Shown here: positions 7,971 through 9,217 of the stretch, piece after piece
How positions within the stretch are numbered: position 1 is the first letter of the stretch
Layout: every line of letters starts with the position of its first letter
Program-made: the position numbers and the translations under genes
The notes under the pieces: model-generated
Told to the model about the DNA's origin: nothing
Database searches by the model: none
Seen by the model: only the letters and a program-made list of their open reading frames with translations
Assembly: GCA_018674025.1 (NCBI GenBank)
Contig: JABHBC010000236.1
Span: 1 to 9,217 of the forward strand
Source of the DNA: Flavobacteriaceae bacterium
GTDB taxonomy: Bacteria; Bacteroidota; Bacteroidia; Flavobacteriales; Flavobacteriaceae
DNA: 9,217 nt
Reading direction: 5' to 3'

Positions 7971-8918
7971 TTAACTATTTATTTTTTGGTCTATTTTGTA
8001 TTGTTTTTTATTTTGATTGTTTCTAGTTATCATTTCACCTAAAAATCCAGCAACAAAAAATTGACTTCCCAGTATCATAGTTGTTAAGCTGATGAAAAAC
8101 TCAGGTTTCTCTGTAATTAATCTACCTTCAGGATTTAAATATATTTTATCAATTCCTAAGTATAATGCAAACATAAACCCTATAATTAACATTAATGCTC
8201 CAATAGCTCCAAAAAAATGCATTGGTCTTTTACCAAATCTTGACAAAAACCATATTGTAACTAGGTCTAAAAAACCATGACTAAATCTACTCATACCAAA
8301 TTTTGTTTGACCATATTTTCTGGGTCTATGTTTAATAACTTTTTCTTCAATTTTATTATACCCTTCGTTACTGGCTAATATGGGTATGTACCTATGCATT
8401 TCACCATAGACATTTATGTTTTTTACAACTTCATTTTTATAACCTTTTAATCCGCAATTAAAATCATTTAATTTAATGCCAGAAGTCAGCCTAGCACAAA
8501 GATTAAAAATTTTTGATGGAAGATTTTTAGTTAAAAATGGATCAAATCTCTTTTTCTTCCATCCAGAAAGAATGTCAAGATTTTTATTAATAATTAAATT
8601 ATACATTTCTGGAATTTCTTCTGGATCATCCTGTAAATCAGCATCCATTGTAAAAACTAAATTTCCAGCAGCAATTTCAAATCCAGCATGTAAAGCCTGT
8701 GACTTTCCATAATTTTTAGAAAACTTTAAAGCCTTAAAAGAATTATTTTCCTTACAGATAGAACTTATAATTTCCCAAGAATTATCATTACTACCATCGT
8801 CAACATAAATCACTTCATAGCTAAACGAATTATCTTTCATAACTGAGTCTATTTTAAGACTTAATTCTTGTAAAGATTCGCATTCATTTAATAATGGAAT
8901 AACAATAGAGATATCCAT
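7971..8918 (-). CDS. Family 2 glycosyltransferase, DPM1/GtrB/ArnC-like, membrane-anchored
   Basis: This 315-residue enzyme probably transfers a sugar from a nucleotide sugar to polyprenyl (undecaprenyl) phosphate on the cytoplasmic face of the membrane. The GT-A domain opens with SIVIPLLNE (4-12), the usual family start, which supports this ATG. It continues with VDDGSNDNSW (39-48), KFSKNYGKSQAL (65-76) and MDADLQDDPEEIP (91-103), where D92 and D94 form the DxD metal and nucleotide-sugar site. HRPRKYGQTKFG (197-208) matches the conserved basic segment of polyprenyl-phosphate glycosyltransferases. Two membrane helices follow, at about 232-254 and 274-296, then a basic tail, as in GtrB-type proteins. 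The gene lies 6 nt after the DUF4199-like gene and 18 nt before the mutase gene. Donor sugar and exact acceptor are unknown; the polyprenyl acceptor is inferred from the family. Confidence 0.92.
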   Translation of the reverse strand: MDISIVIPLLNECESLQELSLKIDSVMKDNSFSYEVIYVDDGSNDNSWEIISSICKENNSFKALKFSKNYGKSQALHAGFEIAAGNLVFTMDADLQDDPEEIPEMYNLIINKNLDILSGWKKKRFDPFLTKNLPSKIFNLCARLTSGIKLNDFNCGLKGYKNEVVKNINVYGEMHRYIPILASNEGYNKIEEKVIKHRPRKYGQTKFGMSRFSHGFLDLVTIWFLSRFGKRPMHFFGAIGALMLIIGFMFALYLGIDKIYLNPEGRLITEKPEFFISLTTMILGSQFFVAGFLGEMITRNNQNKKQYKIDQKINS

Positions 8919-8924
8919 TTTATA

Positions 8925-9217
8925 TTATTTGGATTCTTTTTTAAATATTAATGACACCAATAATCCAATAACAGAGAAAAATGCTATATTCATAACGTAT
9001 TGTAACGAGATACTAGACAATGAAAAATTACTTTTTTTAGATGCTTCCTCTAAGCTCATGGCTATCATTTCTTTTGACATTCCAAAGCCTTCAAGCATTT
9101 CTTTAGTCATTACTAGCATTTCTTCATCCAAAATTTTTGCTGCTTCTGGGTCAATAATTACAAAAATTAAAATGGTAGTTAAACTACCAATAAAATAACC
9201 CAATGAAATTGTTATAA
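8925..9217 (-). CDS. DUF4199-like small membrane protein, C-terminal part, runs off the right edge
   Basis: Ninety-six residues are visible. The reading frame is open through the right edge (upstream residues read I-T-I-S before LGYFIG), so the true start lies outside the window. The TTG at 9203-9201 could be taken as a start but is more likely an internal leucine, because it falls inside a hydrophobic segment. The visible part has one hydrophobic segment at the edge (GYFIGSLTTILIFVII), then an acidic, methionine-rich stretch (DEEMLVMTKEMLEGFGMSKEM), then a second membrane segment (IAFFSVIGLLVSLIF) and a short basic tail (KKESK). This layout resembles the C-terminal half of DUF4199 proteins of Bacteroidota, which I recall lying next to a family 2 glycosyltransferase, but that match is from memory. 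The function is unknown. It ends 6 nt before the glycosyltransferase ATG and is probably the upstream member of that operon. Confidence 0.75.
   Translation of the reverse strand, partial: ITISLGYFIGSLTTILIFVIIDPEAAKILDEEMLVMTKEMLEGFGMSKEMIAMSLEEASKKSNFSLSSISLQYVMNIAFFSVIGLLVSLIFKKESK

Noticed and set aside
8929..9198. Plus-strand open frame of 89 codons opposite the DUF4199-like gene
   Set aside because: The minus-strand frame has clear membrane segments and operon spacing, and the antisense frame has neither family resemblance nor context.
9201..9203. TTG as the start codon of the DUF4199-like gene
   Set aside because: The frame remains open upstream to the window edge, and the codon falls inside a hydrophobic segment, so an internal leucine is more likely.
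1..9217. Search for CRISPR arrays, insertion sequences, tRNA or rRNA genes, attachment sites and defence genes
   Set aside because: No repeat-spacer pattern, transposase, terminal inverted repeat pair or RNA gene is visible, and the non-coding gaps are too short to hold them.

Overview
The window is AT-rich and densely coded, with every supportable gene on the minus strand. It most likely comes from a marine or otherwise free-living member of the Bacteroidota, probably Flavobacteriia. Three things point there: a secreted nuclease ending in a Por/type IX secretion sorting domain (a system largely confined to that phylum), A-rich leaders without clear Shine-Dalgarno sites, and a large-type PurL with the ETHNFPT variant of its ATP-site motif. 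The genus cannot be named from this sequence.

Read in the direction of transcription (9217 to 1), the layout is as follows. First comes a tight run of four genes: the 3' end of a DUF4199-like small membrane protein gene, a polyprenyl-phosphate-type family 2 glycosyltransferase (6-nt gap), a phospho-sugar mutase (18-nt gap), and an MsbA-like ABC exporter (start overlapping the previous stop as TAATG). This run ends at a strong hairpin with a T6 tract (4359-4392). Second comes a pair: an RsmB/NOP-type RNA m5C methyltransferase and a secreted endonuclease I protein, overlapping by 4 nt (ATGA). This pair ends at an imperfect hairpin (1266-1294). Third is the first third of purL, which runs off the left edge.

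The first block reads as an envelope-glycan or glycolipid module: the mutase interconverts sugar phosphates, the glycosyltransferase probably works on a polyprenyl phosphate acceptor at the membrane, and the exporter could flip a lipid-linked product. This linkage is inferred from domain content and gene spacing only. The rsmB-nuclease pair joins an rRNA-modifying cytoplasmic enzyme to a secreted DNA/RNA-degrading enzyme and is probably co-transcription without shared function. PurL belongs to purine biosynthesis.

Nothing in the window looks like a new defence system, mobile element, CRISPR array, tRNA or rRNA. All non-coding gaps are short (104, 64, 18 and 6 nt). The most noteworthy points are the hairpin that abuts the rsmB start codon, the translational overlap of rsmB with the secreted nuclease gene, and the four-part architecture of that nuclease.
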